DNA of 64,000 nt from Anaerosomatales bacterium (GTDB lineage Bacteria; Actinomycetota; Coriobacteriia; Anaerosomatales; Anaerosomataceae). Position numbers and translations under genes: made by a program. Location: assembly GCA_030019445.1 (NCBI GenBank), contig JASEEU010000004.1, positions 1 through 64,000 of the forward strand, in the 5' to 3' direction. The notes under the pieces are model-generated. The model did not search any database, was not told where the DNA came from, and worked only from the letters and a program-made list of their open reading frames with translations. The first letter of the stretch is position 1. Each line of letters begins with the position of its first letter. Below are positions 30,194 through 41,012 of the stretch, in pieces.

Positions 30194-30469
30194 ATGAGCA
30201 GAAGCCTGAAGAAGGGACCCTACGTCGAGCCGCGTCTCCTGAAGCGTGTTCAGGACATGAACGAGGCCGGCGAGAAGAAGGTCATCAAGACCTGGTCGCG
30301 CGCGTCGACCATCTTCCCGGAGATGGTGGGCCACACGATCGCCGTGCACGACGGCCGCAAGCACGTCCCGGTGTACGTCACCGAGTCGATGGTCGGCCAC
30401 AAGCTGGGCGAGTTCGCGCCCACGCGCACGTTCCGCGGCCACGCGGCCGACAGGAAGGGCCGCCGCTAG
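30194..30469 (+). CDS. rpsS: 30S ribosomal protein uS19
   Basis: 91 residues in the head of the 30S subunit. [36 protein letters not shown] and the C-terminal [11 protein letters not shown] are diagnostic. It starts at ATG 30194, just after rplB, with GGAG spacing of about eight bases. Confidence 0.97.
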   Translation: MSRSLKKGPYVEPRLLKRVQDMNEAGEKKVIKTWSRASTIFPEMVGHTIAVHDGRKHVPVYVTESMVGHKLGEFAPTRTFRGHAADRKGRR

Positions 30470-30538
30470 CGGCGTGGAGACACCCGATTACGGTCAGCCG
30501 CACACGGCGAGCCGGTGATCCGGAGGTACGAGGAGTAG

Positions 30539-30880
30539 ATGGAAGCCAAAGCAACAGCGAGATACGCGAGAGTGAGCCCGCGCAAGGCGCGACTCGTCGT
30601 CGACCTCGTTCGCGGCAAGTCCGTGCACGAGGCCGAGGCCATTCTCAAGTTCACGCCGCGTGCCGCAGCGGAGGTCGTGGGGAAGGTCGTGGCGAGCGCC
30701 GCGGCCAACGCCGAGCAGAACCTGAAGCTTAGGCCGGAGACGCTCTACATCTCCGAGGCGTATGTGAACGAGGGCCCGACCCTGAAGCGGATCCGTCCGC
30801 GCGCCATGGGTCGCGCAAACCGCATCGACAAGCGCACGAGCCACATCACGGTGGTCGTGAAGCAGCGAGAGGAGGCTTAG
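30539..30880 (+). CDS. rplV: 50S ribosomal protein uL22
   Basis: 113 residues. The beta-hairpin ([17 protein letters not shown]) reaches into the exit tunnel. The N-terminal [20 protein letters not shown] is typical. It is followed four bases later by rpsC. Confidence 0.97.
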   Translation: MEAKATARYARVSPRKARLVVDLVRGKSVHEAEAILKFTPRAAAEVVGKVVASAAANAEQNLKLRPETLYISEAYVNEGPTLKRIRPRAMGRANRIDKRTSHITVVVKQREEA

Positions 30881-30884
30881 GCGC

Positions 30885-31616
30885 ATGGGTCAGAAAGTCT
30901 ACCCGATCGGCCTGCGCCTCGGCATCACCGAGGAGTGGCGCTCCCGCTGGTACCAGGACAAGGGATACAGCGAGACGCTGGCCGAGGATCTTGCCATTCG
31001 CAAGTATCTGAACGCCCGGCTTGCGCGCGCTGCGGTCTCCCGCATCGACATCCAGCGCAAGGGCGACAAGGTGATCGTCGACGTGTGGACCGCGCGTCCG
31101 GGCATCGTGATCGGCAAGAAGGGCTCCGAGGTCGACGCTCTGCGTAAGGAGCTCGAGACCCTCGCGGGTCGGCCGGTCGCCGTGAACATCGTCGAGATCA
31201 AGCGGCCGGAGCTCGATGCCGCTCTGGTCGCGCAGAGCGTGGCCGAGCAGCTCGTCGCTCGCGTGTCGTTCCGCCGTGCGATGAAGAAGGCCGTTACGAG
31301 CGCCATGAAGAGCGGCGCCCTCGGCATCCGCATCCAGTGCTCCGGTCGCCTCGGCGGTTCCGAGATGGGTCGTCGTGAGTGGTACCGCGAGGGACGCGTG
31401 CCGCTGCACACGCTGCGCGCCAAGATCGATTACGGTGCCGTGGATGCTGTGACCACGTTCGGTGTCATCGGCGTGAAGGTCTGGATCTATCGCGGTGACG
31501 TCGTCGGCGGCAAGATGCCTGAGCTCCCCGAGCAGGCGCAGCGTCCGTCCCGTGAGCGGCCGTCCCGCGGCCGCCGGCGTGGCAACGGAGGAGGTGCGTC
31601 CGATGCTTCTGCCTAA
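30885..31616 (+). CDS. rpsC: 30S ribosomal protein uS3
   Basis: 243 residues at the mRNA entry channel, with helicase activity shared with S4/S5. [14 protein letters not shown] opens the protein, the KH domain has [15 protein letters not shown], and [20 protein letters not shown] belongs to the C-terminal domain. A ~25-residue basic Arg/Gly/Ser tail extends the end, as in many actinobacteria. The last 14 bases overlap rplP. Confidence 0.97.
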   Translation: MGQKVYPIGLRLGITEEWRSRWYQDKGYSETLAEDLAIRKYLNARLARAAVSRIDIQRKGDKVIVDVWTARPGIVIGKKGSEVDALRKELETLAGRPVAVNIVEIKRPELDAALVAQSVAEQLVARVSFRRAMKKAVTSAMKSGALGIRIQCSGRLGGSEMGRREWYREGRVPLHTLRAKIDYGAVDAVTTFGVIGVKVWIYRGDVVGGKMPELPEQAQRPSRERPSRGRRRGNGGGASDASA

Positions 31617-32028
31617 GCGCGTCAAGCACCGCAAGGTCATGCGTGGTACGATGCGCGGTCCGGCCAAGGGCGGCACCGAGGTCCACTTCGGCGACTATGG
31701 CCTGAAGGCTATGGAGGCCGCATGGATCACGAACCGTCAGATCGAGGCAGCCCGTATCGCGATGACCCGTTACATGAAGCGTGGCGGTAAGGTCTGGATC
31801 AACATCTTCCCGGACAAGCCGGTCACCCAGAAGCCTGCCGAGACCCGCATGGGCTCGGGCAAGGGCAACCCGGAGAAGTGGGTCGCGGTCGTCAAGCCGG
31901 GTCGCGTCATGTTCGAGGTGGCGGGCGTCAGCGAGGAGGTCGCGAAAGAGGCCATGCGGCTCGCGGCCCAGAAGCTGCCCATCAAGTGCAAGTTCGTCAC
32001 CAGGGCCGATGTTGGCGGTGAGGGATAA
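31603..32028 (+). CDS. rplP: 50S ribosomal protein uL16
   Basis: 141 residues, ATG at 31603 inside the rpsC end with a GGAGGTGCG ribosome site. It organises the A-site finger region. [30 protein letters not shown] and [20 protein letters not shown] are characteristic. Coupled translation with rpsC is likely. Confidence 0.97.
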   Translation: MLLPKRVKHRKVMRGTMRGPAKGGTEVHFGDYGLKAMEAAWITNRQIEAARIAMTRYMKRGGKVWINIFPDKPVTQKPAETRMGSGKGNPEKWVAVVKPGRVMFEVAGVSEEVAKEAMRLAAQKLPIKCKFVTRADVGGEG

Positions 32029-32029
32029 G

Positions 32030-32242
32030 ATGAAAGCTTCCGAGATCCGAGACCTGCAGGACGTCGAGCTTCAGGAGAAGCTGAAGGACGCCCGCACGGA
32101 GTTGTTCAACCTGCGGTTCCAGTTGGCCACCGGTCAGCTGGACAACCCGCAGCGCATCAAGGCTGTCAAGAAGGACATCGCCCGGCTGCACACGGAGCTT
32201 CGCGCACGCGAGCTCGAGGCCGCGCGCCAGCAGGCGTCCTAG
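32030..32242 (+). CDS. rpmC: 50S ribosomal protein uL29
   Basis: 70 residues, two-helix protein by the tunnel exit. The core [20 protein letters not shown] and [15 protein letters not shown] are diagnostic. The ATG overlaps the rplP stop region (TAAGATG). Confidence 0.96.
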   Translation: MKASEIRDLQDVELQEKLKDARTELFNLRFQLATGQLDNPQRIKAVKKDIARLHTELRARELEAARQQAS

Positions 32243-32262
32243 GGCGAGGAGGAGACGTACGG

Positions 32263-32520
32263 ATGACTGAGCGCAACCAGCGTAAAGAGCGTCAGGGCGT
32301 GGTGGTCTCGGCGGCAGGCGACAAGACCTGCGTCGTGCTCGTCGAGGACCGTAAGAAGCACCCCCTGTACGGCAAGATGATGACGCACAGCACCAAGTTC
32401 CACGCACATGACGAGGAGAACGCGGCTGCCGTCGGCGACCGTGTCCGGATCATGGAGACACGTCCCGTTTCGAAGCTGAAGCGGTGGCGCCTCGTGGAGA
32501 TCGTAGAGAAGGCCAAGTAG
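32263..32520 (+). CDS. rpsQ: 30S ribosomal protein uS17
   Basis: 85 residues, OB-fold early-binding 16S protein. [19 protein letters not shown] and [19 protein letters not shown] are the family signatures. It starts at ATG 32263 with GAGGAGA upstream. Confidence 0.97.
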   Translation: MTERNQRKERQGVVVSAAGDKTCVVLVEDRKKHPLYGKMMTHSTKFHAHDEENAAAVGDRVRIMETRPVSKLKRWRLVEIVEKAK

Positions 32521-32583
32521 TCAGCACCGGTCCGCTCGGCCGGAAACGAACGGTCCGATGACCGGGAAGGTACGGAGGAAACG

Positions 32584-32952
32584 ATGATCCAGGCAGAAAG
32601 CCGACTGAAGGTTGCCGACAACTCCGGCGCCCGCAAGGTGCTCTGCATCAAGGTGCTGGGCGGGTCCCGCCGCCGCTATGCGCGTGTGGGCGACACGATC
32701 GTCTGCAGCGTCAAGGAGGCCATCCCCAACGGCCAGGTCAAGAAGGGCGACGTGGTCAAGGCGGTCGTGGTGCGGACGGCGAAGGAGGTCCGTCGACCTG
32801 ACGGCAGCTACATCAAGTTCGACGAGAACGCCGCGGTCATCATCGACCAGCAGGGCAATCCTCGTGGAACCCGGATCTTCGGGCCGGTGGCACGCGAGCT
32901 TCGTGATCGCAAGTTCATGAAGATCGTGTCCCTCGCGCCCGAGGTGCTCTAG
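32584..32952 (+). CDS. rplN: 50S ribosomal protein uL14
   Basis: 122 residues at the subunit interface. [20 protein letters not shown] and the C-terminal [20 protein letters not shown] are diagnostic. GGAGG precedes the ATG. Confidence 0.98.
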   Translation: MIQAESRLKVADNSGARKVLCIKVLGGSRRRYARVGDTIVCSVKEAIPNGQVKKGDVVKAVVVRTAKEVRRPDGSYIKFDENAAVIIDQQGNPRGTRIFGPVARELRDRKFMKIVSLAPEVL

Positions 32953-32963
32953 GAGGATATGAG

Positions 32964-33287
32964 ATGGCGAACTCGATGACGATCCGCAAGGGCGACCGTG
33001 TCAAAGTCATCGCCGGCAAGGACAAGGGCAAGGAAGGCAAGGTCCTTCGCTCGGTGCCGGAGAAGCAGCGCGTGGTCGTCGAGAACGTGCACATGATCAA
33101 GAAGCACAGCCGCCCGAGCCAGAAGAACCCGCAGGGTGGCATCGTGGAGATGGAGGGCACCATCCACGTGTCCAACGTCATGCTCGTCTGCCCCAACTGC
33201 GGGGAGCCGACGCGCGTCGGCCGGCGGCGTGAAGACGGCACTCGCGTGCGCGTCTGCAAGAAGTGCGGCAAGGACGTCGACAAGTAA
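32964..33287 (+). CDS. rplX: 50S ribosomal protein uL24
   Basis: 107 residues. The KOW motif KGDRVKVIAGKDKGKEGKVL starts the protein. The C-terminal extension carries CPNCGEP and CKKCGK pairs, a potential zinc ribbon as found in many Gram-positive L24 proteins. It initiates 50S assembly. AGGAGGA precedes the ATG. Confidence 0.97.
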   Translation: MANSMTIRKGDRVKVIAGKDKGKEGKVLRSVPEKQRVVVENVHMIKKHSRPSQKNPQGGIVEMEGTIHVSNVMLVCPNCGEPTRVGRRREDGTRVRVCKKCGKDVDK

Positions 33288-33368
33288 ACCGCGCGGTCAC
33301 GGTGACCGCGAGAAGTCCCGCCGGGTCGGCAATCCGTCGGGCGCGAACGAACCGGAGGTAGGAGCCGA

Positions 33369-33911
33369 ATGACACCACGGCTGAAAGAGCGGTACAGGAC
33401 GGAGATCGTCCCCGCACTCATCGATGAGCGCGGGTACGGGAACGTGCACCAGGTGCCGCGACTCGAGAAGGTCGTCGTCAACATGGGCGTCGGCGCGGCG
33501 GTCCAGGACCCCAAGGCCCTCGACGCCGCCATGGAAGACCTCGCGACGGTCACCGGACAGAAGCCGGCGATCACGAGAGCCAAGAAGTCCATTGCGGGCT
33601 TCAAGGTCCGCCAGGGAATGCCCATCGGCGCGAAGGTGACGCTGCGAGGCGACCGCATGTGGGAGTTCGCCGACAGGCTGCTCTCGACCGCGCTGCCGCG
33701 TATCCGCGACTTCCGCGGCGTGAGCACCAAGTCGTTCGACGGTCGGGGCAACTACTCGCTCGGCGTCACGGAGCAGCTGATCTTCCCGGAGATCGACTAC
33801 GACAAGGTCGATCGGGTCCGGGGCATGGACATCACGTTCGTCACGAGTGCAGACAACGACGAGGACGCCCGCGCGCTGCTGACGGCGCTCGGTTTCCCGT
33901 TCAAGCGATAG
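33369..33911 (+). CDS. rplE: 50S ribosomal protein uL5
   Basis: 180 residues. It binds 5S rRNA and the P-site tRNA elbow. [19 protein letters not shown] and GISNGVRGMD-like sequence ([13 protein letters not shown]) are present. Starts at ATG 33369 behind GGAGGTAGG. Confidence 0.97.
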   Translation: MTPRLKERYRTEIVPALIDERGYGNVHQVPRLEKVVVNMGVGAAVQDPKALDAAMEDLATVTGQKPAITRAKKSIAGFKVRQGMPIGAKVTLRGDRMWEFADRLLSTALPRIRDFRGVSTKSFDGRGNYSLGVTEQLIFPEIDYDKVDRVRGMDITFVTSADNDEDARALLTALGFPFKR

Positions 33912-33959
33912 TACCGGCGGGCGGGTACGACGCCCGTCCAGGCAAGGAGGTCACCTACA

Positions 33960-34145
33960 GTGGCTAAGAAGTCGATGATCGCCAAGGCGAAGCGCAAGCC
34001 GAAGTACGGTGTGCGCGCGGTGAACCGCTGCAACCGATGCGGGCGCCCGCGCGGGTACTTCCGCCAGTTCGGCCTGTGCAGGATCTGCCTGCGTGAGCTG
34101 GCGAGCCGCGGCGAGCTTCCCGGCGTCCGCAAGGCAAGCTGGTAG
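33960..34145 (+). CDS. rpsZ: 30S ribosomal protein uS14, type Z (zinc-binding)
   Basis: 61 residues from a GTG start with AAGGAGG upstream. The zinc ligands Cys24, Cys27, Cys40 and Cys43 (CNRC...CRIC) are complete, so this is the short zinc form. If a zinc-free paralogue exists, it lies elsewhere and would be zinc-repressed. Confidence 0.97.
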   Translation: MAKKSMIAKAKRKPKYGVRAVNRCNRCGRPRGYFRQFGLCRICLRELASRGELPGVRKASW

Positions 34146-34238
34146 ACGACGGGAGCCGGCCGTCCGGCAGGCGTCGTGACCACGGGTCGCGGCGAACCGC
34201 CGGGACGGAAGTCTCTGGATCATAGGAGGAATCGAACG

Positions 34239-34637
34239 ATGAGCATGACAGACCCCATCGCCGACATGCTGACGCGGGTGCGCAACGCCAACTCCGCGTT
34301 CCTGCCGTCGGCGGCCATGCCGTCTTCCAAGAAGCTCGTGGAGATCGCGCGCATCCTGAAGGAAGAGGGCTATATCGAGGACTACGTGGTCACAGCCACC
34401 GAGCCGCAGGCGACGCTGGAGATCACCCTGCGCTACGGTCCCAAGAAGGAGCGCGTCATCACGGGCATCCGCCGGATCAGCAAGCCCGGCCTGCGCGTGT
34501 ACGCGAAGAAGGACGAGCTCCCGCGCGTCCTCGGCGGCCTTGGAACGGCCGTCATCTCGACGTCCAAGGGCGTCATGACCGAGAAGCAAGCGCGTTCGGC
34601 CGGTGTCGGCGGCGAAGTCATCGCCTACATCTGGTAA
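34239..34637 (+). CDS. rpsH: 30S ribosomal protein uS8
   Basis: 132 residues from ATG 34239, preceded by AGGAGGA; an earlier in-frame start would add an atypical N-terminus. [16 protein letters not shown] and the C-terminal [20 protein letters not shown] are characteristic. In E. coli S8 is the translational repressor of the spc operon. Confidence 0.97.
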   Translation: MSMTDPIADMLTRVRNANSAFLPSAAMPSSKKLVEIARILKEEGYIEDYVVTATEPQATLEITLRYGPKKERVITGIRRISKPGLRVYAKKDELPRVLGGLGTAVISTSKGVMTEKQARSAGVGGEVIAYIW

Positions 34638-34667
34638 CCGGACAGGACAGGAAAGGAGCGATAAGCC

Positions 34668-35204
34668 GTGTCTCGTATCGGCAAGCAGCCTATCCCGGTC
34701 CCGTCCGGGGTCAAGGTGACGATCGACGGGAGCGAGGTCGTGGTCGAGGGGCCGAAAGGCACCCTGAGCCAGACTTTCGACAGCGACATGCAGATCGTGC
34801 TCGAGGGTGACACCGTGGTGGTCACGCGCCCGAGCGACGAGCGGCGTCATCGCGCGCTGCACGGGCTCACGCGGACGCTGATCGCCAACATGGTGCAGGG
34901 CGTCTCCGAGGGCTTCAGCAAGAACCTTGAGATCGTCGGCGTGGGCTACCGCGCGACGCTGAAGGGCACTGACCTGGATCTGAGCCTGGGCTTCAGCCAC
35001 CCTGTGGTCGTCCCGGCCGAGGAGGGGATCACGTTCGAGGTTCCCGCTCCGACCAAGATCACCGTGCGCGGCATCGACAAGCAGCGCGTCGGTCAGGTGG
35101 CCGCCGAGATCAGGAAGATCCGTCCACCCGAGCCGTACAAGGGCAAGGGCGTGCGCTACGCCGGCGAGCACGTTCGCCGCAAGCTCGGCAAGGCCGCTAA
35201 GTAA
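34668..35204 (+). CDS. rplF: 50S ribosomal protein uL6
   Basis: 178 residues from a GTG start with AAAGGAG upstream. [17 protein letters not shown] and the C-terminal [20 protein letters not shown] flank two repeated beta-sheet domains. It sits near the factor-binding site. Confidence 0.97.
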   Translation: MSRIGKQPIPVPSGVKVTIDGSEVVVEGPKGTLSQTFDSDMQIVLEGDTVVVTRPSDERRHRALHGLTRTLIANMVQGVSEGFSKNLEIVGVGYRATLKGTDLDLSLGFSHPVVVPAEEGITFEVPAPTKITVRGIDKQRVGQVAAEIRKIRPPEPYKGKGVRYAGEHVRRKLGKAAK

Positions 35205-35254
35205 CGGACCCGAAGCGCGCACATCGCGCGTCGTGAGGAGAGCTAGGACCAGTC

Positions 35255-35623
35255 ATGAACAAGATGAGAGCAAAGGCAGCAGGGCTGAGCCGGCGCCAGG
35301 CACGGGTCCGGGGCAAAGTCTCCGGCACAGCCGAGCGTCCGCGCCTGCGCGTCACGCGTTCGAATGCGAACATCTACGCGCAGGTGATCGATGATGCGTC
35401 CGGTACGACGCTCGTGGCCGCATCGACGATCGATCCCGAGCTTCGTGATGGACTCTCGAGCGGCTCGAACGTCGAGGCCGCCCGAGCGGTGGGCGAGCTT
35501 CTCGGCCGTCGTGCCATCGAAGCCGGCGTCAAGAGCGTGGTCTTCGACCGCGGCGGACGCCTGTACCACGGCCGTGTTAAGTCGCTCGCCGAAGGCGCCC
35601 GTGGCGCCGGCCTCGAGTTCTAG
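35255..35623 (+). CDS. rplR: 50S ribosomal protein uL18
   Basis: 122 residues. It binds 5S r[22 protein letters not shown] and [20 protein letters not shown] are diagnostic. The N-terminus is basic. Spacing to rpsE is 15 bases. Confidence 0.97.
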   Translation: MNKMRAKAAGLSRRQARVRGKVSGTAERPRLRVTRSNANIYAQVIDDASGTTLVAASTIDPELRDGLSSGSNVEAARAVGELLGRRAIEAGVKSVVFDRGGRLYHGRVKSLAEGARGAGLEF

Positions 35624-35638
35624 GCAGGGAGGAGTCTG

Positions 35639-36154
35639 ATGGCACGCGAACAGAATCCCGCTCCGGTCGCCGAGTTGCAGGAGAGGGTCGTCTACATCAA
35701 CCGGGTCGCGAAGGTCGTCAAGGGCGGTCGTCGCTTCTCGCTCACCGCGCTTGTCGTGGTCGGCGATGGCGCCGGCCGGGTCGGCGTCGGTCTCGGCAAG
35801 GCCGGTGAGGTGCCGGTCGCGATCAAGAAGGGCGTCGAAGACGCCAAGAAGAACATGTTCAGCTTCCCGCTGCAGAACGGCACGCTGCCCCACGAGGTGC
35901 TCGGTCGTTTCGGCGCCGGGAAGGTGTTGCTCAAGCCGGCCGCTCCCGGTACCGGGATCATCGCCGGCGGCCCCGTCCGTGCGCTGCTCGAACTCGGAGG
36001 CGTCACGGACGTCCTGTCGAAGTCGCTCGGGACGAACAACGCGCTCAACATGGTGAAGGCCGCTGCCGAAGGCCTGCGCGAGCTGCAGTCGGCGGACAAG
36101 GTCGCCCGCAAGCGCGGGAAGTCCGTGTCCGAGGTATACGGATGGGAGGGCTGA
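35639..36154 (+). CDS. rpsE: 30S ribosomal protein uS5
   Basis: 171 residues. The dsRBD-like domain [20 protein letters not shown] and C-terminal domain with [19 protein letters not shown] are clear. S5 contributes to translational fidelity. The short N-terminal tail lacks the long extension of some actinobacteria. Confidence 0.97.
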   Translation: MAREQNPAPVAELQERVVYINRVAKVVKGGRRFSLTALVVVGDGAGRVGVGLGKAGEVPVAIKKGVEDAKKNMFSFPLQNGTLPHEVLGRFGAGKVLLKPAAPGTGIIAGGPVRALLELGGVTDVLSKSLGTNNALNMVKAAAEGLRELQSADKVARKRGKSVSEVYGWEG

Positions 36155-36159
36155 TCCGT

Positions 36160-36348
36160 ATGGCCAAGCAGGCGACTCTGCGCATCACCCAGGTGAAGAG
36201 CGTCATCGGTGCCCCCAGGGACCAGAAGGCGACGGTCAAGGCTCTCGGTCTCAAGCGCATCAACCACACCGTGGAGCAGCCGGACACCCCGGAGATCCGC
36301 GGCATGGTCTTCAAGGTCAAGCACCTGGTCAAGGTCGACGAGGGCTGA
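36160..36348 (+). CDS. rpmD: 50S ribosomal protein uL30
   Basis: 62 residues from ATG 36160, whose GGGAGGG site lies in the rpsE end; the in-frame ATG at 36142 is rejected as it overlaps rps[21 protein letters not shown] and [20 protein letters not shown] are typical. Confidence 0.95.
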   Translation: MAKQATLRITQVKSVIGAPRDQKATVKALGLKRINHTVEQPDTPEIRGMVFKVKHLVKVDEG

Positions 36349-36357
36349 TCGGTCGGA

Positions 36358-36384
36358 ACCGCACCCGCTTCCGGCGGGTTCGGT
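36358..36384 (+). promoter_or_regulatory. Hairpin in the rpmD-rplO spacer
   Basis: ACCG-C-ACCCGC (36358-36368) pairs with GCGGGT-T-CGGT (36374-36384), one mismatch, followed by a short T-rich CTTGTAGTCT. It may be an attenuator inside the spc operon or only a processing site. Confidence 0.4.
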
Positions 36385-36460
36385 CTTGTAGTCTGCCGGC
36401 GGCGAGCGGCCGGCGACCGGGATGCTGTCCCGGTGGCGATACGAGAAGGAGCAACGAACG

Positions 36461-36903
36461 ATGCAGATCAACGACCTGTTCCCGGCACCGGGCTCGCGCA
36501 AGGCGCGCAAGCGCGTGGGCCGCGGTCACGGCAGCGGTCACGGCGGCACGTCCGGCCGTGGCGATAAGGGCCAGCTGTCCCGTTCCGGCGGCGGCAAGGG
36601 CCCGGGCTTCGAGGGCGGACAGAATCCGCTCCACATGCGGTTGCCCAAGCTTCCCGGATTCAAGAACCGCAACCGGGTCGAGTATGCGGTGGTCAACGTG
36701 TCCCGTCTCGACGAGTTGTTCGAGAAGGGTGCCGTCGTGGATATCGACGCGCTGTTCAGCAAGGGCGTCATCAAGTCCAAGACCGTTCCGGTCAAGGTGC
36801 TCGGAGACGGCGAGCTCTCCAAGTCGCTCACGGTGAAGGTGGACAAGGTGTCCGCCTCGGCCCGCACCAAGATCGAGGCGGCGGGAGGGACGGTCGAGCT
36901 CTC

Positions 36904-36907
<4 letters not shown>
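36461..36907 (+). CDS. rplO: 50S ribosomal protein uL15
   Basis: 148 residues, ATG at 36461 behind GAAGGAG. The glycine/arginine-rich N-terminus [20 protein letters not shown] is typical, and the C-terminal domain has [19 protein letters not shown]. The stop overlaps the GTG start of secY. Confidence 0.97.
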
Positions 36908-38166
<1,259 letters not shown>

Positions 38167-38190
38167 GAGCGCAGCAACGAACGGGCGAAC

Positions 38191-38220
38191 ATGGGGCCTC
38201 GGACCGATCCGGGGCCCCAT
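38191..38220 (+). terminator. Hairpin after secY
   Basis: An 8-bp stem (ATGGGGCC at 38191-38198, GGCCCCAT at 38213-38220) has additional inner pairs and no clear U-tract. It may attenuate rather than end transcription, since adk follows at 38248. Confidence 0.55.
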
Positions 38221-38247
38221 CGCGCATGACGAGCAGGGAGGGGTTCG

Positions 38248-38895
38248 ATGAACATCATGCTTCTGGGCGCTCCCGGCGCCGGCAAGGGTACGCAGGCAGC
38301 TCGGATCGTCGATGACTTCGGGCTCGTGCACCTGTCCACCGGAGACATCCTCAGGGCCGCGGTGGCCGACAAGACCGCGCTCGGCCTGGAGGCCAAGCGG
38401 TACATGGACGAGGGCGCTCTCGTCCCCGACGAGGTCGTCATCGGCCTCGTCGCCGAGCGGATCGCCAAGCCCGACGCGCGAGAGAAGGGCGTGCTGTTCG
38501 ACGGCTTCCCGCGGACCATCCCGCAGGCGGAGGCGCTCGATGAGGCGCTGTCCGAGGGCGGCATGCGGCTCGACGCGGTCGTCAACATCGCAGTCGACAC
38601 CGAAGCCATCGTGGCCCGCATCACCTCGCGTCGCCAGTGCCGCGAGTGCGGTCGCGTGTACAACGTGATCACCGATCCGCCGACCAGCGAGGGCGTCTGC
38701 GACGCGTGTGGTGGCGAGGTCTACCAGCGCGACGACGACCGCGAAGAGGTCGTGCGCAAGCGGCTCGAGGCCTACGAGGCGCAGACCAGCAAGCTGATTC
38801 CCTACTACGAGGCGCAGGGCCTCCTTCGGACCGTCGACGGCAACCAGGCGCCGGACCAGGTCTACTCGGCCATCAAGGCGATCCTCGAGGGCTGA
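38248..38895 (+). CDS. adk: Adenylate kinase, zinc LID type
   Basis: 215 residues. It interconverts ATP plus AMP and two ADP. P-loop GAPGAGKGT at 7-15, the AMP-binding STGDILR and DGFPRT motifs, and a LID domain with Cys131, Cys134, Cys151 and Cys154 forming a structural zinc site. The next gene, map, starts 8 bases after. Confidence 0.97.
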   Translation: MNIMLLGAPGAGKGTQAARIVDDFGLVHLSTGDILRAAVADKTALGLEAKRYMDEGALVPDEVVIGLVAERIAKPDAREKGVLFDGFPRTIPQAEALDEALSEGGMRLDAVVNIAVDTEAIVARITSRRQCRECGRVYNVITDPPTSEGVCDACGGEVYQRDDDREEVVRKRLEAYEAQTSKLIPYYEAQGLLRTVDGNQAPDQVYSAIKAILEG

Positions 38896-38903
38896 TCGAC
38901 AGC

Positions 38904-39650
38904 ATGATCATCACCAAGTCGCTGGCAGAGCTCGAGACGATGCGCGAGGCAGGCCGTATCACCGCGGCATGCCTGCGGATCGTCGGCGAAGCCGTACGGC
39001 CCGGCATCACCACCGCCGAGCTTGACGCCCTGGCCGAGGAGTACATCCGCGGCGAGGGCGCCCTCCCGGCGTTCAAGGGCTACCATGGCTTCCCGGCGAC
39101 GCTGTGCACGTCGGTCGACGAGGAGGTCGTGCATGGGATTCCCGGGCCCCGGGTGCTGACCGAGGGCCAGATCCTGTCCGTGGACTGCGGCGCTATCGTC
39201 GAGGGGTACTACGGCGATGCTGCGCGGACGTTCCCCGTCGGCGCGGTCTCTGCCGAGGTGACGCGGCTACTGGAGGTCACCCGTGCGTCGCTCGAGGCCG
39301 GCACGGCATGCTGTAGGCCGGACATGCGTCTCTTCGACATCTCGCATGCCGTACAGCATGTCGTGGAAGACGCCGGCTTCTCGGTGGTGCGCGAGTATGT
39401 CGGTCACGGCATCGGTCGCACCATGCACGAGGAACCACAGGTCCCCAATTATGGCCCCGCAGGCAAGGGGCCGCAGTTGAAGCCGGGGATGGTCTTCGCG
39501 ATCGAGCCGATGGTCAACGCCGGCGGGGCGCCCGTGCGTTCGCTCGATGATGGCTGGACCGTGGTGACCGAGGACGGGAGCCGGTCCGCTCACTTCGAGA
39601 ACACGATCGCGGTGACCGAGGAAGGCCCGTTGGTGCTGACACGCGAGTAA
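38904..39650 (+). CDS. map: Methionine aminopeptidase, type I
   Basis: 248 residues. It removes N-terminal Met from new proteins. Metal ligands are visible as the Asp in VDCGAIVEGYYGDAARTF, the His in YVGHGIGRTMHEEP, the Glu in FAIEPMV and the Glu in HFENTIAVTE. It has no N-terminal extension. Start ATG 38904. Confidence 0.97.
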   Translation: MIITKSLAELETMREAGRITAACLRIVGEAVRPGITTAELDALAEEYIRGEGALPAFKGYHGFPATLCTSVDEEVVHGIPGPRVLTEGQILSVDCGAIVEGYYGDAARTFPVGAVSAEVTRLLEVTRASLEAGTACCRPDMRLFDISHAVQHVVEDAGFSVVREYVGHGIGRTMHEEPQVPNYGPAGKGPQLKPGMVFAIEPMVNAGGAPVRSLDDGWTVVTEDGSRSAHFENTIAVTEEGPLVLTRE

Positions 39651-39658
39651 ACCCGGCC

Positions 39659-39687
39659 TGGACGGGAATACGATGCTTGGTTATACT
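39659..39687 (+). promoter_or_regulatory. Possible internal promoter before infA
   Basis: TGGACG (39659-39664) and TATACT (39682-39687) with a 17-bp spacer, just after the map stop. It would let infA-rpmJ-rpsM-rpsK-rpsD-rpoA-rplQ be expressed apart from the spc genes. Confidence 0.5.
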
Positions 39688-39727
39688 GCGAGTTTGTGAC
39701 TAAAGACCATTCGAGGAGATCGGGTAT

Positions 39728-39949
39728 TTGAGCAAGCGCGAAGACGCCATCGAGATGGAAGGCACCGTCGTCGAGCCGCTCCCGAACGCGATGTTCCGGG
39801 TCGAGCTTGAGAACGGCCACAAAGTGCTTGCCCACATATCGGGCAAGATGCGGATGCACTACATCCGTATCCTGCCTGGCGACAAGGTCATCGTCGAGCT
39901 GTCGCCATACGACCTCAGCAGGGGACGGATCACCTACCGCTACAAGTAG
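39728..39949 (+). CDS. infA: Translation initiation factor IF-1
   Basis: 73 residues, OB fold, binding the A site of the 30S subunit during initiation. [28 protein letters not shown] (residues ~9-36) and the C-terminal [14 protein letters not shown] are classical. The start is TTG at 39728 with GAGGAGAT upstream; an initiation factor with a poor start codon hints at autogenous control. Confidence 0.97.
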   Translation: MSKREDAIEMEGTVVEPLPNAMFRVELENGHKVLAHISGKMRMHYIRILPGDKVIVELSPYDLSRGRITYRYK

Positions 39950-39969
39950 GGAATCCTCCTCAGGCCTGA

Positions 39970-39991
39970 TGGAGACTCCCGGCGCCGTGTT
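39970..39991 (+). repeat. Translation-spacer motif, copy D
   Basis: GGAGACTCCCGGCGCCGTG lies in the infA-rpmJ spacer, and its GGCGCC pairs with a second GGCGCC at 39993-39998 to give a small hairpin. It shares CCCGGCGCCGT with copy B. Confidence 0.45.
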
Positions 39992-40081
39992 AGGCGCCAC
40001 TGGTGTCTGTACGACCGCAGGAAAGCACACGCGAGCGGCTGCGCGTGGAGATAGAGACTAGGTGAACCGAAAGGACGATCG

Positions 40082-40195
40082 ATGAAAGTTCGACCGTCGG
40101 TCAAGAAGATGTGCGAGAAGTGCAAAGTGATCCGCCGCCATGGCAGGGTGCTCGTGATCTGCGACAACCCTCGCCACAAGCAGCGGCAGGGTTAG
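40082..40195 (+). CDS. rpmJ: 50S ribosomal protein bL36
   Basis: 37 residues, too short for most ORF callers. [19 protein letters not shown] and the zinc ligands Cys11, Cys14, Cys27 and His32 show the zinc-binding type. It sits between infA and rpsM as in most bacteria. The start is the ATG at 40082. Confidence 0.97.
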   Translation: MKVRPSVKKMCEKCKVIRRHGRVLVICDNPRHKQRQG

Positions 40196-40211
40196 GCAGG
40201 AGGGAACCGGA

Positions 40212-40586
40212 TTGGCTCGTATCCAAGGCGTCGACCTTCCGCGCGAGAAGCGCGTCGAGGTAGGACTGACCTACATCTACGGGATCGGGCTCACCACGAG
40301 CCAGACGATCCTGCGAGAGACCGGGATCAACCCGGACACGCGCGTCCGCGACCTCACCGAAGAAGAGGTCGTTCGGCTTCGCGAGTACATCGACCGCTCC
40401 CTCAAGGTGGAGGGCGACCTTCGCCGCGAGGTGAACCAGAACATCAAGCGCCTCATGGAGATCGGCTGCTACCGTGGCTTGCGCCATCGTCGTGGACTGC
40501 CGGTGCGTGGCCAGAGGACCCACACCAATGCACGTACGCGTAAGGGTCCCCGCCGCCAGATCGGCGCTAAGAAGAAGGGCAAGTAA
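40212..40586 (+). CDS. rpsM: 30S ribosomal protein uS13
   Basis: 124 residues from a TTG start at 40212 with AGGAGGG upstream. It contacts tRNA and intersubunit bridges. [20 protein letters not shown] and the tail [20 protein letters not shown] are diagnostic. Followed three bases later by rpsK. Confidence 0.97.
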   Translation: MARIQGVDLPREKRVEVGLTYIYGIGLTTSQTILRETGINPDTRVRDLTEEEVVRLREYIDRSLKVEGDLRREVNQNIKRLMEIGCYRGLRHRRGLPVRGQRTHTNARTRKGPRRQIGAKKKGK

Positions 40587-40589
40587 GGT

Positions 40590-40991
40590 ATGGCAGCCAA
40601 GAAGAGGACAGCCAAGACGCGCGTCCGACGCAGCGAGCGCAAGAACATCGCCGTCGGCCAGGCGCATATCAAGAGCACGTTCAACAACACCATCGTGAGC
40701 ATCACCGACCCCCAGGGCAATGTGATCGCGTGGCAGTCAGCGGGAACGGTGGGCTTCAAGGGGTCGCGCAAGTCGACCCCGTTCGCTGCGCAGCTTGCCG
40801 CCGAGGCGGCGGCCAAGATGGCGCAGGAGCATGGCGTCCGCAAGGTCTCCGTGTTCGTGAAGGGTCCCGGATCCGGTCGCGAGACCGCTATCCGCTCGCT
40901 GCAGGCCGCAGGCCTGGAGATCGCGAGCATCCAGGACCGGACCCCTGTCCCGCACAACGGCTGCCGGCCGCGCAAGCGCCGCCGCGTGTAA
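40590..40991 (+). CDS. rpsK: 30S ribosomal protein uS11
   Basis: 133 residues on the 30S platform. The motifs [20 protein letters not shown] and the C-terminal [18 protein letters not shown] are invariant. ATG at 40590. Confidence 0.98.
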   Translation: MAAKKRTAKTRVRRSERKNIAVGQAHIKSTFNNTIVSITDPQGNVIAWQSAGTVGFKGSRKSTPFAAQLAAEAAAKMAQEHGVRKVSVFVKGPGSGRETAIRSLQAAGLEIASIQDRTPVPHNGCRPRKRRRV

Positions 40992-41012
40992 GTACTGGGA
41001 GGACGTACTCTT

